Positions 1 to 12,010 of a DNA stretch of 64,000 nucleotides are shown here, one piece after another. The DNA comes from Rattus norvegicus (Eukaryota > Chordata > Mammalia > Rodentia > Muridae). The stretch is taken from positions 623,372 through 687,371 of the forward strand of contig NW_026947372.1 in NCBI RefSeq assembly GCF_036323735.1, read 5' to 3'. Every line of letters begins with the position of its first letter. Positions within the stretch are counted from its first letter, which is position 1. Both the position numbers and the translations under genes were made by a program. The notes under the pieces were generated by a model, which worked only from the letters and a program-made list of their open reading frames with translations, made no database searches and was not told where the DNA came from.

Positions 1-300
1 ACAACACATTCACACACACACACACACAACTGCATCCTTCCTTCAAGTAGACCTAGTTATTTATATAGTTATTTGTTTATTTATGCACTTTACATACTGC
101 ACTCTGCCCCCCTCTAGTTCACACTTCTCACAATCTTTCTCCCAGCCCTTTCTCCTCTAAAGAGTTTCAGACCCCACAGGGTTATTCTTTCATGATGCAT
201 GTCCAGTCTCTGTGATGCTAGTCACATCCTCTGCCACAGAGTCCAGACACATCAGTCTAGATGGATAGGGGTGGGGAGGTTGAGGTCATATACAGAAAGA
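1..300 (-). repeat. CA microsatellite and antisense L1 3' UTR fragment
   Basis: A short CA run (about 9-28) is followed by sequence that reads as the antisense of a rodent L1 3' end: a T-rich, ATTTATT-type start, then a C-rich stretch and the segment resembling the antisense L1 3' UTR around 110-240. It is diverged, and the boundary near 250-300 is approximate. No coding potential is seen. Confidence 0.5.
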
Positions 301-339
301 GGCCTAGAGCTGGGGTAAGAATGTTGCCCATGAATCAAT

Positions 340-825
340 GGGTTTTTCCTTATTTGAGACTCACAGCCTCAGTGATATCCACCTGAAGAGCCCTCCTCCT
401 GTAGCCAGAGAGCAACCAAAATGGAGTGATAGAGACACTAACTTTTGACCCAAAATGTATTCTGACCACAGGAAATGCAGGGTCCGTGCATAGAGCAGAG
501 AGTGAGGAATGGTCATCCAATGGTTAGTACAGATTGAGAAGTCCCCCATGGATCAGCACCGATCCTTGACACTATTAATGACACTCTGCTATGCTTGCAG
601 ACAGGAGTCTAGTCTCAGAGACTCCACAAATCTGCTCACTCAGACAGATGCAAAAACCCATTAGTCAAACCACAGTTGGAGCTTGGGGATTCTGATGGAA
701 GAATAGAATGAAAAGGATTATGGCCTCTAAGGACATAGGCACTCCACAGTCTTTGTCTTCATGCGGATACCTAACAACTAGAATTGGAATTTCCCAAAGC
801 ATATTGTCTGTTGATGGGATGTCTG
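340..825 (+). repeat. L1 3' UTR fragment, sense
   Basis: The stretch contains landmarks of rodent L1 3' UTRs in sense order: a block ending in a gggtc-type motif near 480, 'cactattaatgacactct' near 572, 'cttgcagacaggagtcta' near 594, and a 'gagcttggggattct' block near 679. The 62- and 94-residue open frames here are therefore L1 UTR translations, not genes. Confidence 0.75.
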
Positions 826-1556
826 TTTCTTTAAAATTCATTTATTTACTTACTCACTTTACATCCAAAAATCGGTGCTCCGTCTTCATGGGATGGCAAC
901 ACTCATTTTCGATGGCACCTGTAAAAAGACAAAGCTACACATTTGCTACCTATGTCCTGGGGGCTCAGGTTCTGTCCACTTTCACTCTCTGATTGGTGGT
1001 TCAGTCTTTGGCAGATCACAAGAATCACTGTGAGTTGACTCTATTGTTCTTCCTGTGGAGTCCCTCATATCATCTGGGCCTCAATTCTTCACCTGTTTTT
1101 CTTTGTTTTTTTTTTAAGATTTCCCAAGCTCCAGCTAGTGTTTGGTCATGAATCTTTACACTTGTTTCTCTCAGCTGTTGGGTGGAGTCACTCAAAGGAC
1201 AGTTATGCTAGGAATCTGTCTACAATCACAATAGAGTGTCATTAATAGTGTCAGGGATCGGTGCTTGACCACGAGGTAGTTCTCAATCTATGCTAACCAT
1301 TGGTTGGACGTTCCTTCCATGTCTGTTGTATCTATATTTGTCTCAGAAGATCTTGTAGGCTGTGTTCATTTTGGTTTGAACGTTTTGTGGGTGTGTTTTC
1401 TTCCATGTCACATCATTGGGAGTCATGCCTGGCTACAGAAATGGCAAATTAAGGTTCTGTATCTCTATTGCTAGAGTCACCCCAATAGACACCCTGGGGA
1501 TTCGCCTTTTACCATTCTCTGGCAATTTCTAGAGATGTGCACCCCACACTTGTGAT
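826..1556 (-). repeat. L1 3' UTR fragment, antisense
   Basis: This is a second L1 tail in the opposite orientation. Around 1236-1262 it carries the reverse complement of the 'cactattaatgacactct' landmark also present at 572, so the two tails form a tail-to-tail inverted pair. It runs into the left edge of duplicated block A near 1557. Confidence 0.7.
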
Positions 1557-1893
1557 TTCCATTCCCTTTTCCCTGCAATCACTATACCTAATTCTTCCAA
1601 ACTCACTATACTTAATTCCTCCTACATACTCCCTTCTCTACCTCCCCTTCTATTCAGTTTCCTCCCTCCCTCCATCCGCCTCAATATCTATTCTGCTGAA
1701 TGCATTTTAAAGTCAATATTTAGGAAAAAACACTAAGTAAGTATAGGAAGTATTCCATAAGTACTTGTGGTGGAAGTTTAGGCAAGACATGAACATATTT
1801 AATTTTATAGAGGCCAAAATTACAACATATATTGTTAGAAGAGACACTGTCTACATTATATTCAACATGAAGGAAAAACCATTTATATATTCT

Positions 1894-2139
1894 TTTAAGT
1901 TATACAAGAGAATCTATTAAAAGTGTTACACACATCACACAACTTTATTACTTTGAAAACTCTCTTTATTGCAAATATTTACACAATGAAAAGTACAAAG
2001 GTTTTNNNNNNNNNNNNNNNNNNNNNNNTTTAAGTTATACAAGAGAATCTATTAAAAGTGTTACACACATCACACAACTTTATTACTTTGAAAACTCTCT
2101 TTATTGCAAATATTTACACAATGAAAAGTACAAAGGTTT
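1894..2139. other. Assembly gap flanked by identical 111-bp copies
   Basis: A run of 23 N (2006-2028) is flanked by two apparently identical copies of one sequence, 1894-2004 and 2029-2139. Paralogous copy B has this sequence only once, around 27463-27574. The simplest reading is that the two contig ends overlap and were never merged, so one copy plus the Ns is artefactual. Confidence 0.85.
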
Positions 2140-3170
2140 AAACTCATGTGAGTATACTTTGTTGTAAAGTTAAAGTTTATATATACGGGTTGATGACAAC
2201 AGCGATCTCAGATTCACAGGGGATAAATACATCAGGGAGTTCTCTATTACCTTACCTGTCTTCTTTCCTTTATTCCTGATGAAGACTCAACTCATCGGCA
2301 GCCCCTGCTGTGAGAGATAGTTCATAAAATGCCTAACGGTCTACAACCCAGAGTACATCGATAGAAAAGATAAAAGACAACATCTCCAAATAGTATATGC
2401 AATCGAAACTTTCTTGTAGTTTTAAAAAAAAAATTCAAAGAACAAACCACATCCGAGGTTATAACCACATATTGGAAACGGTAGCTGTAGGATGCATTCA
2501 GGGGATTTTAAACATCTGCACCTAAGATCGAAACTGCCTCCGTGAACATGAAGATTTATTCCTTTGGCAAGAAAGTCAGTTTGTCTCTTGACAGTCGTGC
2601 AGTCTGTCCTTCACTAGAGTGACGGCCATGCTCTATGAATGTGTACAGATAAACACATACCGGTTTTCACATCTTCAAATAATTTCAAGAAGAACCTGAA
2701 AGAGAATATATAATGTTCCAGAGAAAAAAATACAGGTATTTAAATTAGCCAGCATTAATATGTTGTTAAAATTTTCTGCCTACAATATTTTAATAATTTT
2801 GACTCTTCCTGCTATGAATGAAAAGATGGTTATGTAATGTCTACCAACCCCCAAAACCTGTAATATTGTGAAAACTGTCTTATTTCTCCATAACTTGGGT
2901 CTTTGGTCACCAACCTTCTCTTTGCCTATCTAAATTCTGTTCTTCAAATAGATCAGAAGACTATGTGAGGGTGTCACTATCATGTAGAAGACCAAGGAAC
3001 TTTCTGTACTTGCATGTATTTGCTCTTGGGAACATGTAAATGAAACTTTCAGTTTCAAGAACTAAAACATGGCTGTCGAATGGGACACACATGGAAAATA
3101 ATCTTCCTGCCATCAGTGAACATTAGCACACTGGTAACAGCACAGACAATAAAATAATGTAATAATCCTG
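2140..3170. other. Unassigned duplicated sequence with exon-like modules
   Basis: This is non-L1 sequence shared with copy B (about 27575-28620). On the minus strand it contains a 35-bp splice-bounded module (2661-2695) and the decayed counterpart of a second module (about 2249-2351). No protein family is recognised. Nothing else supports a gene here. Confidence 0.5.
2661..2695 (-). other. Exon-like 35-bp module, copy A
   Basis: Read on the minus strand, a pyrimidine-rich 'ttctctttcag' acceptor-like sequence precedes 35 bp ending in G, followed by the donor-like 'gtatgtg'. One frame reads FFLKLFEDVK. The same module with both splice dinucleotides is kept in copy B at 28110-28144. The host transcript and reading frame are unknown, so this is only a candidate exon. 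Confidence 0.3.
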
Positions 3171-3172
3171 GA

Positions 3173-3258
3173 ATAGTAATAATAATAATAATAATGATGA
3201 TAATAATAATAATAAAATGATGATTATTTTAATAATAATAATAATAATAATAATAATA
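3173..3258. repeat. AAT/ATGA trinucleotide microsatellite
   Basis: An (AAT)n tract is interrupted by TGATGA units and a TTTT break. Copy B has a pure GAT tract at the homologous place (28628-28680), so the repeat motif changed after or during duplication. Confidence 0.95.
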
Positions 3259-3518
3259 GAATAATCAACTCAAGGGATCACAGACTAAGTAAAGTAAATA
3301 TTGAGACATGTTTTTCAAGGGTTATTTTACCCATGAAAGCTATTTTCACTAGGACAGACTCCTCATACTTGAAAATCACTCAACCTGTCATGACTTCACA
3401 GAGAGATTTGAGAATCAGGGTGGTCTTTTCTTAGGACAGGAGAAAGATTTGCCAACTTTCCAAAAAGAAAAGCAAACCAGACAGTCTGTGTGAGGATGGT
3501 TAGCTTGTGCATGACTAA

Positions 3519-3919
3519 CACACACACACACACATAAACACACATATCCACACACACACAGACACACACACATACACACAGACACACCAAGAGAGACACA
3601 GACAGACAAACAGACAGATACACACACACAGATACACACACATACACACACATAAACACACATACATACACATACACACAGAGAGACATACTCACATACA
3701 AACACTCACACGCATAAAAATACACACAGAGAGACACAACACAGGAACACACATACACACACATAAACACACATACACACACATACACAGAGATAGACAC
3801 ACACAGATGCAAACACACACAAACACTCACACACATAAAAATACACACACAGACACACAGACAGACACATAGATACACAGACAGACACACAGATACACAG
3901 ACACACACACAGACAAATA

Positions 3920-3968
<49 letters not shown>
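3519..3968. repeat. CA-rich compound microsatellite, copy A
   Basis: About 450 bp of CA dinucleotides interspersed with GA, TA and AGAC variants ends in a pure CA run (about 3919-3967). It creates the long Cys/Val open frames on the minus strand, which are not genes. The homologous block in copy B is 28938-29292. Confidence 0.97.
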
Positions 3969-3971
<3 letters not shown>

Positions 3972-3989
3972 TCTCTGATGTATGCTTCT

Positions 3990-4825
3990 TAGAGTGTCCA
4001 GGTGCAAAAGGATGAAGTGGCCTCTGGAACTAGTCGGTCAACAGAATCTTGGTCTGCCTGCAAGTGAGTTGGGGGTTGCTCCAAGGTATTCAGTGTCACA
4101 GCTCTGTTAGAAGGTATTAAGGGACGCGCTGTGTGCATATATTTTACTCAGGTTGAACAAGGGCTACACAAACCTTGAAGAGCGGGAAGGGGTTTTCGGG
4201 TGGATTTACATCGATGGAGGCTTAAGGTACCAGAAGGGCTCATTTGCTTGAGCTTTTATAATCTTTTTATAATCTCTGTCCCAGCATCGGTCTGTTATTC
4301 AGGGATCTCCATTTGACCTCCTCAGAAACCGACTCCACTGAATGTGCCCCATCCCAAAACCTGAGGTTCCACTTGCTTGATTTCAAAAGATTGAAGGTTC
4401 GGACTCTGCGTTCTCTATCAGATTAAATACTCGGGAGGTTGTTCTCTAGACGCCATGAACTAACAAGTGCATCCATTGAGTTTCTGCATTAACCTATATG
4501 TCCCCCAGTTCTGGCCGGTTCTCTCTGCACAGCTCTATCCCTCCTTCTTCCCCACCAACCTTCAGCTCCTGTCTCAGTCGTCCGCACTTCAATCACAGAA
4601 TCTGTTACAGTTTTCCTTTCAGAGAGGTTGATGCTTTCCCTCTCACCGGCCTTCTCCTTTCCTTTGTCCTCTCTCCATTTGTGGATTGTAGATAGAATAT
4701 GATTTGCCTCACACCTGATACCATCCATAGGTAAACACGCGCCATGTTTGTGTCTCTAGGTCTCAGCTCGCTCTCGGGCTGTTTTTTTTTGTTTTTTTTT
4801 TTTCTAGTTTCAACTATTTTCCATG
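3990..4825. other. Unassigned duplicated sequence, CpG-containing
   Basis: This unassigned sequence is shared with copy B (about 29310-30150). It is richer in CpG than its surroundings and lacks obvious repeat landmarks. Opposing short open frames (65-95 residues) overlap here and are not preserved between A and B, so I do not call a gene. A promoter or first-exon remnant is possible but unsupported. Confidence 0.35.
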
Positions 4826-4960
4826 AAGCTTCATGATAGCATGACCCCATCCCCATGAGGATATGCCCCACTCCCATGATGTCATGCCCCACCTACACGA
4901 TGTCATGAGCCACACCCATGATGTCACGCCACCATCCCCGAGATGTCATGCCTGTGCCCC
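4826..4960. repeat. GATGTCATGCC minisatellite, copy A
   Basis: A tandem array of about 18-20 bp units built around 'ccatgatgtcatgccccac', with point variants. Several units contain TGATGTCA. A shorter version is present in copy B at 30150-30235. Confidence 0.85.
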
Positions 4961-4984
4961 TTGCAAGAATGGTTGTATATATTC

Positions 4985-7900
4985 ACCAGGTAACATTCTG
5001 AATGCTGCACTGTCACCACACTCCTCCAGGCTCCCACCATTTACAGTCCCTCTTTCTATCCTCTCCCCACCTTCTCTGAGCGAGTGGAGTGCCCTAATGA
5101 GTGCACCCTCTCCCCTGGCACATCAAGTCTTTGCAGGGTTAGATTCATCATCTCCCACCAGGTCCTGAAAACGAAGCTCGAGTAGGAGAACAGGATCCAA
5201 AGACAGGCGACGGGTTTAGTGAACCCTCGTGAAGACCACTGTGCTCCTCTGCCTCTTTCAGTCCTTTCTTCAGCTCTTTGGTTAGACTCTCTGAGCTCTA
5301 TCCGATCTTTGGCCGTGCACCTCTGCTTCTGTGTCAGTCGGCTGCTCGGTGGAGCCTTGCAGAGAACAATAATGCTACCTCCCGTCTGCAAACATGTCAG
5401 TGTTTGAGGTTTGCCCGTAGGATAAGTCTCACATCCGGCTACTTATCCTTTGTCCATTCCCTCATTTCTCTTCCATCTCTGTACCTGTGTCTTTTATAGA
5501 GAGGGCAATTTCTGTGTCAAAATTTTGGGGGTGGCTTTGTGTCCTTATCCTTCCACTTTTGGTCCTCTGTGGCTTTGGAAAGTGACCATTTCAGTATTTG
5601 TATCCCCACTGCTCCGAGTCTCAACTAAAGTCACCCTCATACACGCTAGGGTAGCCTCACCAATCCCAGATTGCAGGCAAATCTTAGAGATAGCACCCAC
5701 CCTGGACAGTCACTGATTTCTCTTTATTCTCTTGGCCCTCTGTCCCTCTTGCTCGTCTCTCTCAAGAAATGATTCTCAAACCCCATTTCCCGTCCCATCC
5801 CCTCAGCCACCCATTCCTTTCCTTCCATCTGCCTCCTCTCATTGTTTTATTCCTCCTTCTGAGTGAAATTCAATAATTTTTCTTGGGTCTTTCTTCTTGT
5901 TTAGCCTCTTTGGTTCCTTAGATCTTAGTGTTTGAATTCTGTACTTTATGGCTAATACCCTCTTTTAAGTGAGTATGTACATGTTATTTTGGGACTCAGT
6001 TACCTCATTCAGAACAATACTTTCTCATTCCATCTACTCCACCGCATCTTCACAATGTCCTTATTTTTCATAACTGTGTAGTATTCCATAGTGTAAATGA
6101 ACCACATTTTCTGTAGCCATTCTTTGGTTGAGGGGCTTCTGGGTTATTTCTATTTTCTGCTCATTATGAAGAAAGCAGTTAGAACATTATGGAGCACATG
6201 TCCTTGCGGTATGGCAGAGGTTTTTTCAGATATAAGGCCAGGAGTAGTATAGCTGGGTCTTTAGGAAGAATATTCCCCATTTTCTCAGAATACACTGGAT
6301 AGATATGCAAAGTCATTATTCGAATTTGATCTTCCCCCAGCAAATGTTATCTGTATCCTGATATTTATCTGCTTCCTCAAAGGAGGTTGCCCCTGACTAG
6401 TCCTCTTTCATGGATTAAGGAGATCGCATATGAACCTTCTGTCCCTTTTAACTGTTCTTTAAATGTTAAAGCCTATGACAGTGAGCCAGAGGGGAAAGTT
6501 GATACTGGAGTACTGAGGGTGTGGTTAGGTAGAGAGTCAGAAGAGGGTAAGAGAGGTATAGTTTATTACTATATAATAATTTAATATACTAACATAATAT
6601 ATTAGTATCAATTATATTTTATTATGATATAAATATATAATAATATAATGTATTAATAAAATATGACTATATTATTTATTTTAATAATAATATTCTTTAA
6701 TATGTTAATATAGTATATTATTAATTATATTATTATAATGATTGTACATATCACTTTAATATATTAATTTATTATAATAATATTTTACATATGTGTATAT
6801 ATATATGTATTTATATACAATATAAATATATATGTGTATATATATATACTGCATGGTATGCAACATCCACAAAGTTAACTCCAGGTGGAGCTCGCACGTT
6901 AATGTGAAATGCTGAGGGCAGAATATTTTTTTTTCAGTTCAGTTTGCTTATATAGTGGATCACTTTGATGGGTTTTCATAGATTGATCCACTCCTGCAGC
7001 CTCAGGAGGTAGCCTACATGATGGCACTGAATGGCGGTTTTGATATGCCCTTGGATTTTATTTTCGAGCATTTTACCTAGTATTTTTTCCACCAATGTTG
7101 GTAAGGGAAATTCTTCTGAAATTCTTTCTTTGTTGTGTCGTTTGTGATTTATGTGTCAGGGCGACACTGGTGTCATGGAATCATTTTGGCGTTTTCCTCC
7201 TGTTTCTGTTTTTTTGGTAGGTTGAGAATTCTTTGAAAACCTGGTAGAAGTCTGCACTCAAACAATCTGGCCCTTGGGCTCTTTCAGTAGGGAAACTTAA
7301 TTACTGTTTGTGTCTCATTAGGTGTTGTAGAGCTATTTACAGAGTTTATCTTACCTAAATTTACCTGTGGTCAGTGCAATCAGTCTACACAATCATCCAC
7401 TTTAAAGTGAGAACTAATGATTTTGTGACTTTCATCATTGTACATTGATACGGCTCCCTGTTCATTTCTGAATTTGTTATTTGGATGCACTCTCCTCCTA
7501 TTACATTATCTGTCTGAGGATTTGTCTGTCGGATTGATGTTCCCAAGGAACCAGCTCTTGTTTTTTTGTTTTTTTGTTTTTTTTTGTTTTTTTTTTTGTT
7601 TTGTTTTTTTGATCTTTGTATTCTCTTTGTTTCTGATGGATCACTCTCACCCTGAGTCTGATCATTTCTTGCTGTCTCCTCCTTTAATATGTATTTGCTT
7701 CTTTTTATTTTAGAGATCTAGGGTGTGCTGGGAAGTTGCTAGTGTGGGGTCTCTCCGGTTTCTTTATAAAAGCACCCTGTGCTGCATATGCAGGTAAGTT
7801 TGGAGAAGTTGTGCCTTCATTTTCATTAAATTCTAGGAGCACCTTTTGTTTTTCATCTCTTCCGTGAACTGGTGGATCTTAAGTTGCCAGCTATTGAATT

Positions 7901-8860
7901 TCAATGAGTTTATACACTTTTTCTTATTGTTGAAGTCCAGTTTTAATCCATGGTGATCTGAGAAGATCCAATGGTTAGTGCAGTATTTCTGTATCCATTG
8001 TGGCTTCTTTAGAGTGGGAGAACATGTTCATTTTAGGATAAGGTTCCATGAGGTACTGAAAAGAGAGTGTGTACTTTTGTGTTTGTGTGAACTATTCTGT
8101 AGATATCAGTGAGGTCAATTTTATTGAACCCCGTGTTTGTTAAATCATTTATTTATTTATTTTTTTAATTTCTGTCTCAATGGCCTGCCTTTGGTGAGAT
8201 GGGACATTGATGTCACCCACTATTAATGTGTGAGGTTCGATGTGATATTTACGCTTTAGCAATATTTCTCTCACCAATATTTCTGCTTTTTGTCTTTGGC
8301 CTATAGACATCCAGAATTGAGATGTCATTTTGGTGGATTTTTCCTCTGATGCATATGAAGTATCCTTCCCCGTCTCTTTTGATTACTTTTGGTAGAAAGT
8401 CTGATTTGCTGGATGTTAGAATGGCTACACCATCTTGTTTCTTGTGTCCATTAGGTTGGAAATCTTTTCCAACCCCTTGGTCTGAGGTTGTGTCTATCTT
8501 GGTTGCTGGATTGTGTTTCTTGAGTGCAACAGAAGGATAGATCCTGATTTTAAATCCATTGTGTTAGCCTGTGTCCTTTTACTGTTGAGTAGAGGACATT
8601 AATGCTTAAAGGTATTAATGAGATGTTGCGGGAGCAGGGTTTTTGTTTTTTTTGTTTTTTTTTTTGCTTGCATGTTTTTTTGGTTTTTGTGTTTTCGATT
8701 AGGATGTTTGAGTATGTATGTGAGTATTACATCTGTTCAGTAGGGTGCATGATTTTTTTTTGTTTGTATTTTTTTTTGTTTTTGGGGAGCTATTGGAGTA
8801 TGCATGTGAATGTGAGATCCTTTCTGTAGGTTATGCTGTGTAATTATTAATTTCTAGGGG
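4985..8860 (-). mobile_element. L1 LINE, antisense, 5'-truncated (copy A)
   Basis: From low to high coordinate this reads as an L1 backwards. The 3' UTR is about 4985-5800, the ORF2 C-terminal region about 5800-6390, an AT-rich interruption follows (6550-6850), then ORF2 RT-to-endonuclease sequence (about 6890-8600) with T-rich expansions. Recognisable antisense ORF2 text includes the endonuclease-region block around 8170-8440 ('gagatgggacattgatgtc'). All frames are broken. Copy B carries the same element at about 30255-35960, so insertion preceded the duplication. Confidence 0.85.
6550..6850. repeat. AT-rich low-complexity block, copy A
   Basis: Almost pure A/T sequence with 'aatatattaata' variants and a TA/TG dinucleotide tail. 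It interrupts the antisense L1. Its counterpart in copy B is about 33625-33925. Confidence 0.9.
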
Positions 8861-8867
8861 GAGGCAG

Positions 8868-9240
8868 AGATGTTTCAATTTCTGAAAATCCATCAGTATA
8901 ATTCACTATATAATGAAACTGAAAGAGAAAAATCACATGATAATCTCATTAGATATTTAAAAAGCTTGCAAAAATATTCCAACCCACCTTCATGTTAAAA
9001 GGGTGAGAGTAATCAGGGATACGAGTCCTATGCAGAAACATAATAGAGGCAATGGACAGCAGGCCGGTACCCAGCATCAACCTAAATGGAAAGAAATGTA
9101 AAGCAATTCCATTAAAGTCAAGGACAATGTAAGGCTGCACACTCTCCCTAATTAGTATAGTATTTGAAATTATATCTAGGGTAAAAGCATAGTTCAAATT
9201 TGGTTCTGAAATGGAGTATTGCCAAGGCCTGTGAAGGAGG
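8868..9240 (+). repeat. L1 ORF2 RT fragment, sense (copy A)
   Basis: A short sense fragment of L1 ORF2 around the RT domain. It contains the 'cacatgataatctcattag' segment that encodes the motif A region in intact elements, followed by the block corresponding to the 'LPYLFNIVLE' part (about 9120-9170), all frame-broken. The orthologous fragment in copy B is about 36000-36350. Confidence 0.75.
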
Positions 9241-10078
9241 AATGGCACAGAGCTGTAGAAATCCTGGGGTATGGCCCACTCTTCAGCACAGTCTCATTGG
9301 ACCTTGGTGAGTCATGAACCCCACGAGGATTTCAGGCAGAGTGGTGCTCAGTTATTGCACTCATCCTCTCTTAATCTAAGAAGTGCATGAAAATCCTCAT
9401 GGAGCTTTCTACCACTCAGAGGGCAGTGCCATTGGCATTTGCAATAAGAGTGATACAGGTCTTTTAGCAATTGCCTCTGGGGTAGATCATTGCTTCTATC
9501 ATTGCCCGAGGAAATGTAGAATGATTAGCGAGGACCACAACCCATTAAAAGCTTTTGGAAAAATAAAATTGTTTGTGAAGCTGGCTAAGATCTTTTCCCT
9601 ACTGACTCTGATATAAAAAACAATGTATGGAACAATTTGTTGTTCGGAAAGGCTGGGATCTTTTAAGGTCAGGGATCAAGAACAATGGCGGCACAGGCTA
9701 ATGGTGTGACTGTCACAAATGCTGGACTCTTGATGACTGCTTTCTGAACCAGTTTTACCCTCAGCTTCATGATAGGATTTAATAAGGTTTGCCAATCACA
9801 GATGTGCATTCTGATCATTTAAAGCAGGTATAACATTTTTATACAGATGTTTAGATTTCTGTTTCTAAAAGATTCTTACAAGTATCCTTTTAAGGATAAA
9901 TAATACAATACTTTAACATTTCTCTGTGAATTCAAATTGCTTACTTATGAAGTTACGTTGACCTTGGGAGCAATTTGTTTTCTTTAGGTGTACTATATAA
10001 TGTTTGTTCTAATACAGTACTGGGTATCACTTTTTTCATCACTAAGCAAGAGAAGAAAACAAGAATATGATCACATTT
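9241..10078. other. Unassigned duplicated sequence
   Basis: This stretch is present in both copies (B: about 36350-37258). The only open frame of note is a 77-residue plus-strand frame at 9383-9616, which is not kept in B. I recognise no repeat family or gene. Confidence 0.5.
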
Positions 10079-11209
10079 GTAATACAATATTCAATAAATT
10101 AAAGGTCTATAGGGAAAATACTGCCCGTTGCGAAACAGAGAAAACCTAGAAAATTGAACTGTATGTCACAGGAATAATCCTGGGAGTATAAATATTATCT
10201 AGAAGAATCACCTCCACTCCATCTTCCTAAATCTTTTCTACCCGTGACGTGCCCCAGACTAACTTTCACCATTCAGAGCATTTAACCACTAATGAAGAAA
10301 AGAGAAGTATCTAACTTTATAGAGAGATGGAGTACGTAAATGTTTCCACTGTGACACAAGAGACTCTCCTGGAAAAGGCACTCTTGAAACTGGTCAATGT
10401 AAGGAAAGCTGTTCAGCATGTAGGCCATGGGCGTTCTAAGAGACATTATCATTAGGCCCTCTCTGAAAAATCTCTTGTAACCTAGAGATCCCTAGCTCCT
10501 TTTGTGAGGTCACAAGTGTTGTCCTGATAGCATCTGCCTCTCAGATATTTCTTCAGTACCCCTAGAGCTTACTAATTGGCCTTTAATTCAGAATAAACAG
10601 ACATTTTTGAAGGGAGAACAAAGAGGATGAAGAAATCAGAGATGTTCAAAGAAAGCGTCCCTTCTGTTTTGGTATCAAAAAGGAAGAATTACCTGGTCCA
10701 TTTGAGAGCTCAGTGAGTCCGGGGTAGGTGTTTAGTGGGTTCCCTGAAGAGACAGCCTTCATCTCAGCTTTCCACATATGGGAATGAGGACATGGGAGCC
10801 TCTCAAAATCATCTGGACTTACCTGTTCTTATGGTTCCTGGAAGTCAGAGAGTTTATATCATTCATTTCTTTATTCCAAAAGCCAAGGGATGGAAAGGGC
10901 ACAGTTGTTTTCCTGAGAGTGCATGGCCTTTATTCTTTTTGACAAGAAGAAAAGGGACTTAAAGAACACGGGAAGGACAAGTTTTGTAACCCTAGCTCTG
11001 TGTAAACTCCTCCATGCTTTAGATTCCTATAGTGCAGTTTGTGCCTGACCCTGATATCTGGGATAGAGAAGAGCTTCTATTTGAAACATCATCATCTCAG
11101 TCCTTCAACTATTATTTCTATGACTGTCATTACCTGATAGTGACTCATTAGATTTCTGAGTCAATAGCTGTAATTAGCTGGTAGTTTTCTCTTCTTTTAT
11201 TTCTTATAT

Positions 11210-11737
11210 CTTTTATTTTTTACAAATTTTATTTCTTTTTTTAAAATGTATATTTATATATTTATATTTAAAATACTGTTTCCTTTTAGAATTTCCTCCC
11301 GTAAGATCCCTAACAGGTCCCTCTCCACTTCTTCTATAAACCATCCCATTACTGTCCCTTCACATTCCCTTTAAATGCAAGTCAAACCAAGGGAGGACCA
11401 AGGGCTTAACCTTCCTTTGGTGCCCAACAAGGCCATCCTCTACTACAAATGCTGTTGGAGCCTTAGGTCTTTCCATTTTCCACCTTTGAATATTGGTCTC
11501 GTACCAGAAAGATCTGGTTCATTGGCATTTTTGTTCTTATGGGTTGAAACCCTTTTCAGCTCTTATTATCCTTTCTCAGAATCTACCAACTGGAACTCCA
11601 TTTCCAGTTTACTGGTTTGCCATTGACATTCACTTTTGTATTTGACATGCTCTAGCTTTGTCTCTCAGGAAATATCTATATCTGTTTCCTGGCAGAATGC
11701 ATTTCTTAGCTTCATCAATGTTATCCAGTTTTGGTGG

Positions 11738-11805
<68 letters not shown>

Positions 11806-12010
11806 TTTAGGTGCTTCCTACACCTATTAGGTTAGGTGGAATGATTACATGGATTCTGCACAACTAGGTCAAGAATGTAGAGTTTGCAAATGAATATATC
11901 AAAGAGACTCCCTCCTGTACTTATGAAGGTATTGAGTTGAGGTTTCACTGTTCCTCAAGTCTTTCTTCCCCCTGCCCATGCTCCTGTTTCTTATATATGA
12001 CATTAAGGAA
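11210..12010 (-). repeat. Antisense L1 3' UTR inside array unit 1
   Basis: T-rich start, then 'tttccttttagaatttcctc', the 'accaagggcttaaccttcct' block and 'tatttgacatgctctagc' are landmarks of an antisense rodent L1 3' UTR. The same fragment sits in the other full array units at about 13590-14480, 42750-43640 and 45120-45900, so this L1 was part of the unit before it multiplied. Confidence 0.75.
11742..11804. repeat. TA microsatellite, array unit 1
   Basis: About 31 uninterrupted TA repeats lie inside the L1 3' UTR part of the unit, directly after 'ttttggtggttga'. Confidence 0.98.

Larger units (their letters stand above)
1557..10078. repeat. Segmental duplication, copy A
   Basis: This block is colinear with 27157-37258 (copy B). 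Shared landmarks in order are: the 'aatatttaggaaaaaacac' motif (1718 and 27292), two exon-like modules, a trinucleotide microsatellite, a CA-rich block, a 'gatgtcatgcc' minisatellite, a long antisense L1, a sense L1 RT fragment, and a final unassigned 0.9 kb ending at 'atcacatttg' (10069-10078). By eye, sampled segments differ at roughly 5-12% of positions, so the duplication is not recent. Copy A lacks the 1.7 kb that B carries at about 31870-33624, and the shared block directly abuts array 1. Confidence 0.9.

Noticed and set aside
3396..4007. Long Cys/Val-rich open frames (203, 96 and 88 residues) on the minus strand
   Set aside because: They are direct translations of a CA/GT microsatellite. 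The same effect occurs at 28820-29326, and sequence and length differ between the two copies.
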